From: Bacteroides_D sp963546395
GTDB taxonomy: Bacteria > Bacteroidota > Bacteroidia > Bacteroidales > CAJPTX01
Length of the DNA: 64,000 nucleotides
Assembly: GCA_963546395.1 (NCBI GenBank)
Contig: CAUUMS010000009.1
Coordinates: forward strand, 1-64,000
Direction: 5' to 3'
Part shown: in pieces, positions 46,014 to 53,362 of the stretch
How the letters are laid out: each line of letters starts with the position of its first letter
Numbering within the stretch: the first letter of the stretch is position 1
The notes under the pieces: generated by a model
Told to the model about the DNA's origin: nothing
The model's input: only the letters and a program-made list of their open reading frames with translations
Databases searched by the model: none
Translations under genes and position numbers: made by a program

Positions 46014-46745
46014 ATGGTACGAGGTCAGCGGGTGGTAGTGGTGATGCCCGCCTACAATGCGGCACGAACCCTAGCGCAGACCATCGGCGAGGTGCCGCGC
46101 GACGTGGTGGACGAAATCGTGCTAGTGGATGACAAGAGCTCGGATGCCACCGTGGAGCTGGCCCGGGCCCTGGGGGTGGAGCACGTGGTGTGCCACCCAG
46201 AGAACCGTGGCTACGGCGGCAACCAGAAGAGCTGCTACAGGAAGGCCCTGGACATCGGGGCGGACATCGTGGTGATGCTGCACCCCGACTACCAATACAC
46301 GCCCCGGCTGCTGGAGTCCATGGTATACCTCATAGCCAACGGAGTGTACGACGTGGTGCTAGGCTCACGCATCCTCGGCACGGGGGCCCGACGCGGAGGG
46401 ATGCCCCTCTACAAGTACATTGCCAACCGGGCGCTGACGTTTGTGCAGAACCTCCTGCTGGGAGAGAAGCTGAGTGAGTATCACACGGGCTACCGGGCAT
46501 ACTCCCGAACCGTGCTCACCACGATTGATTTCAGCCAGAACAGCGATGATTTCGTGTTCGACAATCAGTTCCTGGCCCAATGTTTCGGGCACGGATTCTC
46601 GATTGGCGAGGTGAGCTGCCCCACGCGCTACTTCCCGGAGGCCTCGTCCATCAACTTTCGCCGCAGCGTGCGCTACGGGCTGGGGGTGCTGGGCGTATCG
46701 CTGGGGTACCGATTCGCTGGGAAGTGGCGTAAGCCGAGGCCATAG
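46014..46745 (+). CDS. family 2 glycosyltransferase (polyprenyl-phosphate mannosyl/glucosyltransferase type)
   Basis: 243 residues from the ATG at 46014, preceded by a GGAACAGGAG ribosome-binding site; an earlier in-frame ATG at 45963 overlaps the previous gene. A GT-A fold is shown by V-V-V-M-P-A-Y-N-A-A-R-T-L, I-V-L-V-D-D-K-S-S-D, N-R-G-Y-G-G-N-Q-K and V-M-L-H-P-D-Y-Q-Y. The last is the D-x-D-like metal site of DPM1-type enzymes. There is no C-terminal membrane domain. It probably attaches a sugar to a lipid carrier in the cytoplasm for use by the membrane transferase upstream. Confidence 0.88.
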   Translation: MVRGQRVVVVMPAYNAARTLAQTIGEVPRDVVDEIVLVDDKSSDATVELARALGVEHVVCHPENRGYGGNQKSCYRKALDIGADIVVMLHPDYQYTPRLLESMVYLIANGVYDVVLGSRILGTGARRGGMPLYKYIANRALTFVQNLLLGEKLSEYHTGYRAYSRTVLTTIDFSQNSDDFVFDNQFLAQCFGHGFSIGEVSCPTRYFPEASSINFRRSVRYGLGVLGVSLGYRFAGKWRKPRP

Positions 46746-46750
46746 CGATC

Positions 46751-46770
46751 GCACCCCAAAGGGAGGGTGC
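46751..46770. terminator. small hairpin between convergent genes
   Basis: GCACCC pairs with GGGTGC between the GT2 gene and the convergent uvrD-type gene. It may act in both directions, but it is short and lacks T tracts. Confidence 0.3.
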
Positions 46771-46802
46771 AACCCACATGGACGGGAGAATTGCCCACCC
46801 CT

Positions 46803-49121
46803 CTACAGGCGGGTGAGCGTGGCGAACTTGAGCACTAGGATTTTCTCCCCCGCATTCTCAAACTTCACAATGGCCCGAGCCGTGAAGCCCTCATCCTGCA
46901 ACTTGACCACCACACCGACACCGAAGTCGGCATGGCGCACGCGGCACCCCTCCGACAGGGTGGACGGATCAGTGGCCATAGCCGTATTGGCACCGCCTGA
47001 GCTCGCCAGCTTGGCCACGGGGACGAGTCGCTTTGGAGCCTGTGGCCTGCCTTCCGACCTACGATCGGGATTTATACCATTGGCGCGCTGGTAGGACACC
47101 TCCTGCTGCTCGCGCATCTGCCTACGCCGGGTCTCCGCCTGATCGGAGGCCGAGACGAACTGGGGGTCAATTTCGCGGAGGAAACGGCTAGGGGAGTTTT
47201 TCTGTAGCTGCCCGTAGTTGCGCTGCACTCGGGAATAGGTGAGCGTGAGCATCTTAGCGGCACGTGTCACCGCCACATAGCAGAGACGCCGCTCCTCCTC
47301 AAGGCCGTCTGCCTCCTGGAGTGAACGCGCCGAGGGGAAGACATTCTCCACGAGGCCCACCACATAGACGTAGTCGAACTCGAGCCCCTTGGCCGAGTGC
47401 ATCGTGGCCAGGATCACCTGCGGCTCATCAGAGTCGTTATTGGTGTCGAACTCCGAGAGCAATGACATCTTATCGAGGAACTCTGGCAGCGTGGCAAGCT
47501 CCTCGCTCTCCTCCCGCTCATCCACGAACTGCTGGATGGCATTGAAGATCTCGCCGATATTATTGAGGCGCATCTCGGCTTCCTCGCTCGTATCCGCCTC
47601 GTAGAACGCCCGTATACCCGTGGAGTCAAAGATCTCACGGGCTATCTCCAGGGCCGACTCCACATTCACCCGCCCCTGGAACTGCTGCACCAGCTGGGCG
47701 AACTGCGTGATGGCAAGCTGCGTGTTGGGCCTGATGCGCTGGGGCATGTTGGCCGCATCGCTGATGATTTCCCACAAGGAGCACGACTTCTCACGCGCCG
47801 CGGCTAGCAGCGTGTTCACGGTGGTGTCCCCAATGCCACGCGGCGGGAAATTGATGACTCGCTGTATGGCCTGATCGTCGTTGGGATTGACCATGACCTG
47901 GACGTACCCCATGAATTCGCGCACCTCCCGCCGCTCCCAGAAGGAGAGCGAGCCGTAGGGCCGGCAGGGTATATTCCGCTCGCGGAGCGCAATCTCTAGG
48001 TTGCTCGACTGCGAATTGGCACGGAATAGGATGGCGAACTTGTCGTAGGTGGCCCGCTCACGGTGCGCCGTCTCCTGGATAGAGGCCGCCACGTATTGCG
48101 CCTCCTGCTCTTCGAGCCCTAGCCCCTCGATGTGCACGGCCGTCCCACCGCCGGTGGCGGCGATACACTGCTTGGGGATCTGATTCGCATTGTGCGCAAT
48201 GAGACGATTGGCCGCCTGCACAATGGCATCGGTAGAACGGTAGTTTGTGGCCAGCGTCACCTTGCGGCAACGCGGGAAACGGGTAGAGAAGTTGAGTATA
48301 TTCTGGATTTTGGCCCCGCGAAAGGCGTAGATGCTCTGCGCATCATCACCCACCACGCAGAGGTTCTGGTGCTGCTGCGCCAGATGGAACAGAATGCGAT
48401 TCTGCACCTCGTTCGTGTCCTGATACTCGTCCACCATGATGTAGCGGAACCGTTCCTGATACTTCTGTAGGACGGATGGATTCTTATGCAGCAGCAGGAA
48501 CAGGAATACCAGGATATCATCGAAGTCCATGGCATTCGCGCTGCGCAGTCGCTTCTGGTAGGCGGTGTAGATTTTGCCCGTTTCGGGGACTTTAGCGAGC
48601 AGATCGTCCCGCATGATCTGCTCGTTGGAACAGTAGTACGAGGGGAGGGCCAGGTTGTTCTTGGCCATCGAGATACGCCCAGCAATGCGGCGTACGGGGT
48701 AATCGTCGGTGGAGAGGTTGAGATCCTTGATGACCCTCGCCAGGGTGGATTTTGTGTCGGCCGTATCGTACACCGAGAATGAGGGTGTAAAGCCGATGGC
48801 CGCGGCCTCTTCGCGCAGTATCCGCAGGAACACGGAGTGGAAGGTGCCCATGCACAGCTTGGAGGCGGGCCCCTGCCCTACCACCTCGGCGATGCGCCCC
48901 TTCATCACATCCGCCGCTTTGTTGGTGAATGTGAGGGCCAGGATATTAGCGGGCTCAACCCCCTGCTCCATCAGGTGCGCGATGCGGTAGGTGAGCACCC
49001 GCGTCTTGCCCGATCCCGCTCCTGCCACAATGAGAAGCGGCCCCTCCGTAGTGGTGACCGCTTCGCGTTGAGCCTCGTTGAGCCCCTCTAGATAGCCCTT
49101 TGGGGCCTCGCCAGATGTCAT
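46803..49121 (-). CDS. UvrD/PcrA/Rep-type ATP-dependent DNA helicase
   Basis: An SF1A 3'-5' helicase of 772 residues. The N-terminal Q motif is L-N-E-A-Q-R-E-A-V. Walker A is A-G-A-G-S-G-K-T (~35), motif II is V-D-E-Y-Q-D-T-N (~232), and motif III is G-D-D-A-Q-S-I-Y-A-F-R-G-A (~265). Motifs V/VI are M-H-S-A-K-G-L-E-F-D and Y-V-A-V-T-R-A. The C-terminal ~90 residues contain the small Tudor-like PcrA/UvrD domain (VRHADFGVGVVVKL). It acts in nucleotide excision and mismatch repair or at transcription-blocked sites. It starts 6 bp after the rny stop and is surely co-transcribed. Confidence 0.95.
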   Translation of the reverse strand: MTSGEAPKGYLEGLNEAQREAVTTTEGPLLIVAGAGSGKTRVLTYRIAHLMEQGVEPANILALTFTNKAADVMKGRIAEVVGQGPASKLCMGTFHSVFLRILREEAAAIGFTPSFSVYDTADTKSTLARVIKDLNLSTDDYPVRRIAGRISMAKNNLALPSYYCSNEQIMRDDLLAKVPETGKIYTAYQKRLRSANAMDFDDILVFLFLLLHKNPSVLQKYQERFRYIMVDEYQDTNEVQNRILFHLAQQHQNLCVVGDDAQSIYAFRGAKIQNILNFSTRFPRCRKVTLATNYRSTDAIVQAANRLIAHNANQIPKQCIAATGGGTAVHIEGLGLEEQEAQYVAASIQETAHRERATYDKFAILFRANSQSSNLEIALRERNIPCRPYGSLSFWERREVREFMGYVQVMVNPNDDQAIQRVINFPPRGIGDTTVNTLLAAAREKSCSLWEIISDAANMPQRIRPNTQLAITQFAQLVQQFQGRVNVESALEIAREIFDSTGIRAFYEADTSEEAEMRLNNIGEIFNAIQQFVDEREESEELATLPEFLDKMSLLSEFDTNNDSDEPQVILATMHSAKGLEFDYVYVVGLVENVFPSARSLQEADGLEEERRLCYVAVTRAAKMLTLTYSRVQRNYGQLQKNSPSRFLREIDPQFVSASDQAETRRRQMREQQEVSYQRANGINPDRRSEGRPQAPKRLVPVAKLASSGGANTAMATDPSTLSEGCRVRHADFGVGVVVKLQDEGFTARAIVKFENAGEKILVLKFATLTRL

Positions 49122-49127
49122 GATCGT

Positions 49128-50663
49128 CTACTTGGCCACCCCGATGGCGCGCGTCTCTCGTATCACGGTGACCTTGACCTGGCCCGGGTAGGTCATCTCG
49201 TCCTGAATGCGCTTGGCGATGTCTGCCGCGAGCTTCTGGGCCGCCTGATCGTTGATCTTCTCGCTACCCACAATTACGCGCAGCTCGCGACCCGCCTGTA
49301 TAGCGTAGGTCTTCTCCACACCCGGATAGGAAAGGGCCAGCGTCTCCATGTCCTTAAGACGCTTGATGTAAGACTCCACCACCTCGCGACGGGCTCCGGG
49401 ACGTGCGCCAGATATGGCATCGCACACCTGCACGATCGGGGCGATGAGCGAAGACATCTCCACCTCGTCATGGTGCGCCCCAATGGCATTGCACACCTCG
49501 GCCTTCTCCTTGAACTTCTCAGCCAGCTTCATCCCAATGAGGGCATGCGGCAAATCGGGCTCCTCGTCCGGCACCTTCCCGATGTCATGCAACAGCCCGG
49601 CCCGCTTGGCGAGCTTGACATTGAGGCCGAGCTCGCTGGCCATGATAGCACACAGGTTGGCTACCTCGCGTGAGTGTTGCAGGAGGTTCTGCCCGTAGGA
49701 AGAACGGTACTTCATGCGTCCCACCATACGGATGAGCTCGGGGTGCATGGGCTGTACCCCTAGGTCGATGGTGGTGCGCTTGCCTATCTCCATGATCTCG
49801 TCCTCGAGCTGCTTGCGCACCCGAGCCACCACCTCCTCGATGCGCGCGGGATGGATGCGTCCATCCTGCACGAGCTGATGGAGAGCCAGGCGTGCCACCT
49901 CGCGGCGCACCGGATCGAAGGCTGACAGTACGATGGCATCGGGAGTGTCATCCACGATGATCTCCACTCCCGTTTCGGCCTCCAGCGTGCGGATGTTACG
50001 CCCCTCACGGCCGATGATTTTGCCCTTCACCTCGTCTGAATCGATGTGAAAGACTGTCACCGAGTTCTCAATGGCCGTCTCGGTGGCCAGACGCTGTATG
50101 GACTGGATGATGATGCGCTTGGCCTCGCGGTTGGCGTTGAGCTTAGCCTCATCGACGATCTCCGCGGCATAACTCATGGCCTCACGGCGAGCCTCGTCAT
50201 GCAACGACTGCACGAGCTGCTCCTTGGCCGCCGTGGCAGAGAGGCCAGCAATGACCTCCAGCTTCTCAATCTGCTCCTGCAACGCCTGCTCTGTGTCCTT
50301 GCACAGCGCCTCGTACTTGGCGGTCTTCTCGGTGAGAGCCTGACGCTGGGAGTCGAGCTCGCGCTTGCGCCGTTGGTTGTCCTGTTGCTGCTGCTGAACG
50401 GTGTTACGCTGCTGCTTGATCTCCTGCTCGGCGGCGGAGATTTTGTCCTCACGAGCCCGATACTTCTTGTCGAAGTCGTGCTTCAGTCGCTGAAAGTGCT
50501 GCTCGGCCCCGAGCTCTTTCTCCTTGCGCATAAGCTCGGCCTTCGCCTCGGCATCGGCGAGGTAGCGTGCCGTACGCTTGTGCATAAGTCGATCCCAGAG
50601 CCAATACGAGAGAGCAACACCGGCCAGAAAGGCCACTGGCGCGGCGATAATATAGAATCCCAT
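49128..50663 (-). CDS. rny: ribonuclease Y
   Basis: A membrane-anchored endoribonuclease that starts mRNA decay. 511 residues from the ATG at 50663, the usual family length; the open frame extends 26 codons further without support. Order: N-terminal membrane helix (FYIIAAPVAFLAGVALSYWL), long coiled coil (~25-180), KH domain (I-I-G-R-E-G-R-N-I-R-T-L-E near 215) and HD domain (L-L-Q-H-S-R-E-V near 335 with L-L-H-D-I-G-K near 360). The conserved C-terminus ends P-G-Q-V-K-V-T-V-I-R-E-T-R. It belongs to the block coiled-coil protein, zapA, structured spacer, rny, uvrD. Confidence 0.96.
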   Translation of the reverse strand: MGFYIIAAPVAFLAGVALSYWLWDRLMHKRTARYLADAEAKAELMRKEKELGAEQHFQRLKHDFDKKYRAREDKISAAEQEIKQQRNTVQQQQQDNQRRKRELDSQRQALTEKTAKYEALCKDTEQALQEQIEKLEVIAGLSATAAKEQLVQSLHDEARREAMSYAAEIVDEAKLNANREAKRIIIQSIQRLATETAIENSVTVFHIDSDEVKGKIIGREGRNIRTLEAETGVEIIVDDTPDAIVLSAFDPVRREVARLALHQLVQDGRIHPARIEEVVARVRKQLEDEIMEIGKRTTIDLGVQPMHPELIRMVGRMKYRSSYGQNLLQHSREVANLCAIMASELGLNVKLAKRAGLLHDIGKVPDEEPDLPHALIGMKLAEKFKEKAEVCNAIGAHHDEVEMSSLIAPIVQVCDAISGARPGARREVVESYIKRLKDMETLALSYPGVEKTYAIQAGRELRVIVGSEKINDQAAQKLAADIAKRIQDEMTYPGQVKVTVIRETRAIGVAK

Positions 50664-50744
50664 ATCTAAAAAGTCATCATTACATTCGACCGTAATAACA
50701 CAAGAAGCCCGCACGGATCCAACGAACGTAGGAAACTCCAAAAA

Positions 50745-50900
50745 TCAATGTGTGGGCTGGCCGCTCGAGTCAGGCTTCCAACGTCCTGCGAGGCAGAATC
50801 CCGGATTGCTCCGGTAACCTAGGCCTGCCTTTGACGAGCTGAGTCCGTTCCCAACAATTGTAATGCTGAGTTCCGCAATTGGTATGGATCACAGTGCGGG
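50745..50900 (-). ncRNA. structured intergenic RNA candidate between zapA and rny (6S-like?)
   Basis: The ~270-bp gap between zapA and rny contains nested inverted repeats that fold into one rod on the minus strand. The outer helix is 50763-50767 with 50835-50839, and the next is 50778-50781 with 50831-50834 (one G·U). Then come 50791-50796 with 50825-50830 and a tip hairpin 50801-50805 with 50810-50814. A separate CAATTG helix (50855-50860 with 50876-50881) lies near the proposed 5' end. A rod with internal bubbles recalls 6S RNA, which neighbours zapA in many proteobacteria. The exact ends are unknown, and the identity is a hypothesis. Confidence 0.35.
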
Positions 50901-50931
50901 CTATGTGGAACGCTATGTGAAAGAACGAGCA

Positions 50932-51231
50932 CTACGACTCTGCGAGCATTCTCTGCGCCAGGGCTATGAGGGCTTGCACTCGCCCTTGGGCCGTGGTGAG
51001 TCCTTCTAGGCTGGCCTCCCGCTCAATCAGGTACATGGTATTCTCCAGGGCCGCGAGGGCGAGGCGTTTCTCCCGGCTCTCGCACCCGGGGTTCCCCCGG
51101 CGCCGAATAGTCTGGCGATCGAGCCGTTCCGCCGATTGGCGGAGGACATCTACCTTGGCCCAGGGCACCTTGACCACGAGCGGCAGATCGTCCACCCGTA
51201 ATTCTATCTTTTCACCATCCTGGTTCACCAT
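50932..51231 (-). CDS. zapA: cell division protein ZapA
   Basis: 99 residues, normal for ZapA. It begins with the beta strand region E-K-I-E-L-R-V-D-D-L-P-L-V-V-K-V and ends in a long helix (RLALAALENTMYLIEREASLEGL…ALIALAQRML), which forms the dimer coiled coil. By family knowledge it binds FtsZ and cross-links protofilaments at midcell. It lies 39 bp after the small coiled-coil gene. The order zapA-rny supports the call, since this pairing recurs in Bacteroidota. Confidence 0.85.
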   Translation of the reverse strand: MVNQDGEKIELRVDDLPLVVKVPWAKVDVLRQSAERLDRQTIRRRGNPGCESREKRLALAALENTMYLIEREASLEGLTTAQGRVQALIALAQRMLAES

Positions 51232-51270
51232 GGTATCTCCCTAAGGACGCAGGCGCAGCAAGCCTCAAGC

Positions 51271-51564
51271 TCAGCTACGCAGCAACGCAATGCATTGATC
51301 GATTTCCCGCACTATCTGAGCAATGACACGGCGTGCCTGGCGCGAATCCTCGGAGTTGGGCCCGAAGGCCAGCGCAGTCTGCTGCTTAGCCCCTTCGGCC
51401 TGCACCGTTTCGGCCTCGGCCCGAAGCTGAGCCAGCTCCTGCTCCAGGCTGGTGATGCGATCGTTCAGCCGCTCCTCACGCCGACGGAACTCCAGCTGAC
51501 GATCCGCCAGCTGGGCCATCAGCCCTCCCAATTCCTCCAGACTTTGTAGCAACCCCTCCTGCAT
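51271..51564 (-). CDS. small coiled-coil protein upstream of zapA
   Basis: 97 residues from the ATG at 51564. The open frame runs 70 codons further upstream, but a full promoter (51591-51622) lies inside that part, so translation must begin after it. Almost the whole protein is one coiled coil (residues ~5-60: heptads with L, R and E, as in DRQLEFRRREERLNDRITSLEQEL), followed by a shorter helix. The position before zapA and the ZapB-like build suggest a cell-division accessory protein. That is inference from context only. Confidence 0.7.
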   Translation of the reverse strand: MQEGLLQSLEELGGLMAQLADRQLEFRRREERLNDRITSLEQELAQLRAEAETVQAEGAKQQTALAFGPNSEDSRQARRVIAQIVREIDQCIALLRS

Positions 51565-51590
51565 CACCACACCATCCCATTTCTCATTGG

Positions 51591-51622
51591 CAAAGGTAAG
51601 AATAGTATTCCGATTGGGCAAA
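51591..51622 (-). promoter_or_regulatory. promoter of the coiled-coil/zapA/rny/uvrD operon
   Basis: On the minus strand TTTG (51622-51619), 20 bases, then TACCTTTG (51598-51591). This fits the Bacteroidota consensus and fixes the start of the first gene at 51564. Confidence 0.75.
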
Positions 51623-51800
51623 CGTATGAACGCACCCCATCTGTCAGCAGACGTGAGGGTGAAATCCGCATGGATACGGCCCATTCCGCCCACATCTCTC
51701 ATGGCAGACGCACCATGCTCATCGTCCATGGAGACGGCGTGATGCAAGGGGGCAATCTGGTGGCGTGGGGCCATCGCTCTACGCTATCGGGTGTAATCCC

Positions 51801-51808
51801 TACCTTTG
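51801..51808 (+). promoter_or_regulatory. -7 promoter element of the TonB-like gene
   Basis: TACCTTTG, 26 bp before the ATG at 51835. The -33 position is not a clear TTG. Confidence 0.45.
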
Positions 51809-51834
51809 CTGCACAACCGTAGCTTGGCTGGCCG

Positions 51835-52599
51835 ATGAACCTAGAGGAGTGGCTCGAAGCACCTGCCGAACGATTTCTGAATGCATGGCATCGCAACCTT
51901 ATCGCCATCCTGACGACCTTCATTCTCAACCTGCTCGTGGCCATAGGGCTACTGCTGCTCAATCTCCAGGGGACGGCGTACCCCGCTGAGGGGCAGGTGC
52001 TGGTGAGCCTGGAGTCGGAGGCAGAGCCCCCCGAGGCAGATAAGCAACCAGCCCAAGAGCCCAAGAGCTGGCGGCAGGAGTTCAATCCCTCACAGGTGCG
52101 CAATATTGCCGTGGATGCCAATCAGGCGGATCCCCTCAACGCTGGGCTGGCGGATGAGAAGCAGATCGATGCCCAGTCGCTCTACGAGTCGGCGGCCCGC
52201 GTGCGAGCTGAGATGGAGGCTAATCGTGCGCTCAGCGAGTCGAGATCCATGGGAGGTGATGTAGATGTGCCCAACACGGCCAAGACGGTTCCACCCAAGA
52301 AGGATGAGCGTTACGCGGGTCCCAGCGTGCTCAGCTACTCGCTCAAGGGACGGAAGGCCCTGATGCTCCCGGTGCCAGCATACCAGTGTAAGAGCGGCGG
52401 GCCTGTGGTAGCCATCATATCCGTAAACCGGGCCGGGCGCGTGATGAAGGCCACCATCGACGGGGGGCTGTCGAGCCCTGACCCCTGCTTGCAGGAGGCG
52501 GCTATTGCCGCAGCCCTACGGAGCTATTTCGACGTGGCGGACGGGGCACCAAACCCGCAGACGGGTAGCATCAGCTACCTATTCGTGCCGCAGAAGTAG
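51835..52599 (+). CDS. TonB-like energy transducer protein
   Basis: 254 residues. A short cytoplasmic N-terminus is followed by one membrane helix (~22-45: LIAILTTFILNLLVAIGLLLL). A long acidic, Pro- and Gln-rich periplasmic linker (~55-160) leads to a C-terminal domain (~175-254): G-P-V-V-A-I-I-S-V-N-R-A-G-R-V, A-T-I-D-G-G-L-S-S-P-D-P-C-L-Q-E-A-A and the final strand S-I-S-Y-L-F-V. That layout is typical of TonB-family proteins that pass proton-motive energy to outer-membrane receptors. No ExbB/ExbD or receptor gene is adjacent, so its partner is unknown. Confidence 0.7.
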   Translation: MNLEEWLEAPAERFLNAWHRNLIAILTTFILNLLVAIGLLLLNLQGTAYPAEGQVLVSLESEAEPPEADKQPAQEPKSWRQEFNPSQVRNIAVDANQADPLNAGLADEKQIDAQSLYESAARVRAEMEANRALSESRSMGGDVDVPNTAKTVPPKKDERYAGPSVLSYSLKGRKALMLPVPAYQCKSGGPVVAIISVNRAGRVMKATIDGGLSSPDPCLQEAAIAAALRSYFDVADGAPNPQTGSISYLFVPQK

Positions 52600-52678
52600 C
52601 GCAACTCCTTCGCTGATATTACGACAACGCTCCTCCATTGCCGACGGCTGACCTTCAGCTGGCTCACGCCACAGAGGA

Positions 52679-53356
52679 TTAGCCCCAGACGATGTCGGGC
52701 ACGGGGAACTCGGGAAGCGGGGAGATAATCGTATCGGCCTCTATAGCCCCCAGCGGGGCAAAACGGAAGCCGGCGGCCAGCAGGTAATCTAGGGCACGAG
52801 GTAACACATAGCGGAGATTACGCTCAGCCTTGTGCGAGTCGTGAAACACCACGATATCGCCCGCACGCACGTTATGCTCAACGAAGTGCAGGCAGAGCGC
52901 AGGAGGCACCCGCCAGCTATAATCCATGCTAAGCACGGACCAGAGGACTACACGGAAACGTGAGGCCATCTGCCGCATCTGCGGCAACGTGATCCGCCCG
53001 TACGGGGGACGGAATAGGTCTGACTTCAGCAGCTCGTCGGCCAATAGGGCATCGGCGTAGTAATCGTGGGTACTCACGCTATAGCCCCGAAGATGGCTAT
53101 AGGTGTGATTGCCCACCGAATGGCCCTCGGCCCGTATGCGCGCGAGCAGCTCGGGGTATCGCTCGGCGTTACGCCCAAGGCAGAAGAAGGTGGCCTTGAC
53201 CCCACGGCACCACAGCTCGTCGAGTACCCAGTCCGTGATGCCCTGCATAGGCCCATCATCGAACGTGAGGTACACGATCCCCTCGTCGTTGGGGATGTTC
53301 CAGGTGATCCCTGGGGCCAAACGGGCGACCCAGCGAGGAGGACTCAGGTTGATCAT
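52679..53356 (-). CDS. polysaccharide deacetylase (NodB/CE4 family)
   Basis: 225 residues. The metal and catalytic motifs of CE4 enzymes are visible: V-Y-L-T-F-D-D-G-P near residue 28 (motif 1 with the catalytic Asp pair), V-G-N-H-T-Y-S-H-L near 80 (His-x3-His) and F-R-P-P-Y-G-R near 117. Later are L-W-S-V-L-S-M-D-Y-S-W and I-V-V-F-H-D-S-H-K. It removes N-acetyl groups from a sugar polymer such as peptidoglycan or an exopolysaccharide. No signal peptide is clear at this start, so its compartment is uncertain. The gene begins 6 bp after the DUF2723 stop. Confidence 0.9.
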   Translation of the reverse strand: MINLSPPRWVARLAPGITWNIPNDEGIVYLTFDDGPMQGITDWVLDELWCRGVKATFFCLGRNAERYPELLARIRAEGHSVGNHTYSHLRGYSVSTHDYYADALLADELLKSDLFRPPYGRITLPQMRQMASRFRVVLWSVLSMDYSWRVPPALCLHFVEHNVRAGDIVVFHDSHKAERNLRYVLPRALDYLLAAGFRFAPLGAIEADTIISPLPEFPVPDIVWG

Positions 53357-53362
53357 CGCTAC

